From: Desulfobacteraceae bacterium
Lineage (GTDB): Bacteria; Desulfobacterota; Desulfobacteria; Desulfobacterales; Desulfosalsimonadaceae
DNA: 64,000 nt
Reading direction: 5' to 3'
Assembly (NCBI GenBank): GCA_011389515.1
Contig: JAABUA010000001.1
Location: 53,231 to 117,230 of the forward strand
Part shown: in pieces, positions 62,722 through 64,000 of the stretch
Numbering within the stretch: position 1 is the stretch's first letter
Layout of the letters: each line of letters opens with the position of its first letter
Program-made: the position numbers and the translations under genes
The notes under the pieces: generated by a model
Seen by the model: only the letters and a program-made list of their open reading frames with translations
What the model was told of the DNA's origin: nothing
The model's database searches: none

Positions 62722-63087
62722 TTATGTTTTATCATCTACTTCCCTTGGCTCGGTAATTAGTTGTATACCTTGAAGGATTTGTTGAAGCCGTTCGAACTTT
62801 AAAGACCCGATTTTTTCTGATACATCGCTTTTATTTACTGTGAAGATTTGAGAGATATTGACCACACTTTTTTTAGGCAAATTTGCCTCACCCTTCTTCA
62901 ACATGACATTCCCCGGTGCTGTTGCCCTTTTAAGGCTGGACGTTAAAGGACAGACAATAACGGTGTTGATACGGCTGCGATTGAAAAGGTTATTTTGAAT
63001 AATAACATGAGGATGCCGGTATCCTGGTTCGGATCCGGAGGGTACCTTAAGATCTATCCAGAATATATCTCCTTGATTAATCACCAT
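62722..63087 (-). CDS. mazF: MazF/PemK-type toxin
   Basis: 121 residues: QGDIFWIDLKVPSGSEPGYRHPHVIIQN and TVIVCPLTSSLKRA are typical of MazF RNA endonucleases. It overlaps the antitoxin gene by 7 bp. The C-terminal half is somewhat longer than in the E. coli protein. Confidence 0.9.
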   Translation of the reverse strand: MVINQGDIFWIDLKVPSGSEPGYRHPHVIIQNNLFNRSRINTVIVCPLTSSLKRATAPGNVMLKKGEANLPKKSVVNISQIFTVNKSDVSEKIGSLKFERLQQILQGIQLITEPREVDDKT

Positions 63088-63335
63088 TGATCTTTAACCA
63101 TATTGAGATGCCGGGAATCCATCGCTGATTTAAGAGTCAATTCCTTTTCGTCTGGGACATCATCATATGCAGCGTTGATGGCATCCAACAGCTTTTGGTT
63201 TTTATGGCGTTCTATAAACTCTTTTGCCGCCAGCGAAAAAACACGACTTCGAGATGTGTTCATTTCATGAGCTAAACTGTTGATTTCTTCAAACAAAGGT
63301 TTTTCAATTGATATTGCGGTTTTAACATTCCCCAT
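63081..63335 (-). CDS. ribbon-helix-helix antitoxin
   Basis: 84 residues: VKTAISIEKPLFEEINSLAHEMNTSRSRVFSLAAKEFI is the RHH DNA-binding part and the acidic tail (AAYDDVPDEKELTL) should bind the toxin. It precedes mazF and overlaps it by 7 bp. ATG 63335 lies just downstream of a strong promoter. Confidence 0.87.
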   Translation of the reverse strand: MGNVKTAISIEKPLFEEINSLAHEMNTSRSRVFSLAAKEFIERHKNQKLLDAINAAYDDVPDEKELTLKSAMDSRHLNMVKDQW

Positions 63336-63360
63336 TGGTCATACCCCCTTTTTAAATTTG

Positions 63361-63389
63361 AGTATAACCATGGGTATAAATATTGTCAA
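63361..63389 (-). promoter_or_regulatory. toxin-antitoxin promoter with operator-like dyad
   Basis: Minus strand TTGACA (63389-63384), 17-bp spacer, TATACT (63366-63361). The palindrome TATACCCATGGTTATA lies across the spacer and -10 box, in keeping with autorepression by the antitoxin. Confidence 0.7.
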
Positions 63390-63548
63390 TATTTTTCACA
63401 CACCGTCGGTCTTGGCTTCTGAATTTTTGCCGCTAAAAAGGTGGTTCTAAAAGCTGATCAGAGGCTATAATAAATAGCAGTAATTCTGTTTATTTTCAAA
63501 ATATTAATTTGGTCCGACAAGAATTCTGGATTGCAAAACGAAGAAATT

Positions 63549-63773
63549 CCCCGAAGGGGAATAGTAACTTAGCCGGTGGTTTCAACCACCGGTCACGAAT
63601 CCCACCCGACCCCCTATTTGAGTCCCGAAGGGACGGCATACCAGTGCTTCAGATGATTTAACATCATCCGGAAAAACAATTTTTTATGCCGTCCCTTCGG
63701 GACGTAAATTCGTTATGGTTTCCTGTTCCGGTGGTTAAAACCACCGGCTATAAAAACGTCACCCCTTCGGGGT
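63549..63773. repeat. palindromic element related to the 57.8-58.4 kb array
   Basis: Contains CCGGTGG palindromes at 63573-63592 and 63728-63747, a gagtcccgaagggacggcat / atgccgtcccttcgggac pair, and flanking ccccgaagggg (63549-63559) and accccttcggggt (63761-63773) hairpins. The module order is as in the array: outer hairpins around facing palindromes. Confidence 0.8.
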
Positions 63774-63831
63774 TGAAGAGCAGGAAGGCAGATCTTTATT
63801 GTATAATATCCAAAGAAGTTGAGAATATATT

Positions 63832-64000
63832 TCACTCCACCCTTGACACCGCGTGCGCAATTCGTACAATTTCTTGAGCAATATTTTCAGGTGAAAGAAC
63901 GAAATCTATACACCCGCTTGCTACTGCGCTCTCAGGCATATCTGGGTGCGCGGCTGTTTCAAGCTTCTGCGCGATGGTAATGCCCCCCACTTCTTTTATG
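63832..64000 (-). CDS. CheB-type methylesterase domain protein, copy 2, partial
   Basis: The last 56 codons are visible, running off the right edge. The sequence repeats 61693-61861 with only a few changes (ending Glu instead of Asp before the stop; gaacgaaatc instead of gaacaaaatc). The stop is at 63832-63834. The sequences beyond the stop differ, so the shared region starts at the gene's end. Confidence 0.85.
   Translation of the reverse strand, partial: IKEVGGITIAQKLETAAHPDMPESAVASGCIDFVLSPENIAQEIVRIAHAVSRVE

Larger units (their letters stand above)
63336..63831. other. intergenic region with promoter and palindromic element
   Basis: About 500 bp without a gene; it contains the toxin-antitoxin promoter (63361-63389) and the palindromic element (63549-63773). 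Nothing else is recognised. Confidence 0.6.

Overview
The window looks like chromosome of a mesophilic, anaerobic, non-phototrophic Gram-negative bacterium, most probably a Desulfobacterota (Desulfobacterales-like) member. The evidence is the mixture of families: an NfnAB-type transhydrogenase pair, a glycine-reductase-type selenoprotein read through UGA, a seven-haem cytochrome c module, a PEP-CTERM protein, a KaiB/KaiC operon and many small palindromic repeats. This is inference from gene content; no rRNA, tRNA or CRISPR array was seen.

Region 1 (1-10.4 kb, mostly + strand): after a partial acyltransferase gene that runs off the left edge, a cysteine-rich MerR regulator heads a tightly packed operon. 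It contains a TVP38 membrane domain fused to a mercuric-reductase-like flavoprotein, a UGA-containing selenoprotein B, a type II haloacid-dehalogenase-like protein, a 1030-residue radical SAM + ArsM-like methyltransferase + DUF5714 fusion and a DUF2064 glycosyltransferase. It resembles a metalloid (arsenic/selenium) organification operon. Region 2 (10.4-19.3 kb, - strand) has an Old Yellow Enzyme, a C_GCAxxG_C_C-type redox protein, a PAS-GGDEF cyclase, a ferredoxin-type QueG-like protein, an acetyltransferase/zinc-ribbon pair and a copper-resistance block (copA, copB, a DUF302 protein).

Region 3 (19.3-26 kb, - strand) is probably one long transcription unit: small membrane protein, 2Fe-2S ferredoxin, b-type membrane cytochrome, heptahaem cytochrome c, ILVBL-like thiamine diphosphate enzyme, nitronate monooxygenase and a NodIJ-like ABC exporter. 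Region 4 (26-32.2 kb) carries a SHOCT lipoprotein, an amidotransferase, a B12-type radical SAM protein and a run of small envelope and stress proteins (lmo0937-like, DUF4398/OmpA, DUF4398, CsbD).

Region 5 (32.5-39.5 kb) has a sigma-54 activator with PAS domains in one operon with two kaiB genes and a kaiC with a coiled-coil tail, then an outer-membrane protein and a PEP-CTERM protein. Three genes in this part (csbD-like, outer-membrane protein, PEP-CTERM) share a promoter layout: a -24/-12 element plus, 94-101 bp upstream, two 8-bp boxes with an 18-bp period. This looks like a local sigma-54 regulon.

Region 6 (39.5-43.8 kb) carries an SDR, the NfnA/NfnB pair, a monooxygenase-fold protein and a coiled-coil lipoprotein. 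Region 7 (44.2-56.5 kb, - strand) is a stress and DNA-repair island: ligD, a zinc-binding protein, two ku genes, PAP2, DUF2254, EEP nuclease-like, AI-2E transporter-like, ion channel, two DUF421 proteins and a DUF305 protein. Region 8 (56.8-64 kb) is a mosaic: radical SAM protein, a dense palindromic repeat array with a 197-bp duplication, UbiA prenyltransferase, a NarX-like kinase followed by a decayed response-regulator start, two nearly identical cheB-type genes (the second cut by the window end), a truncated hsdR and a MazEF-type toxin-antitoxin pair.
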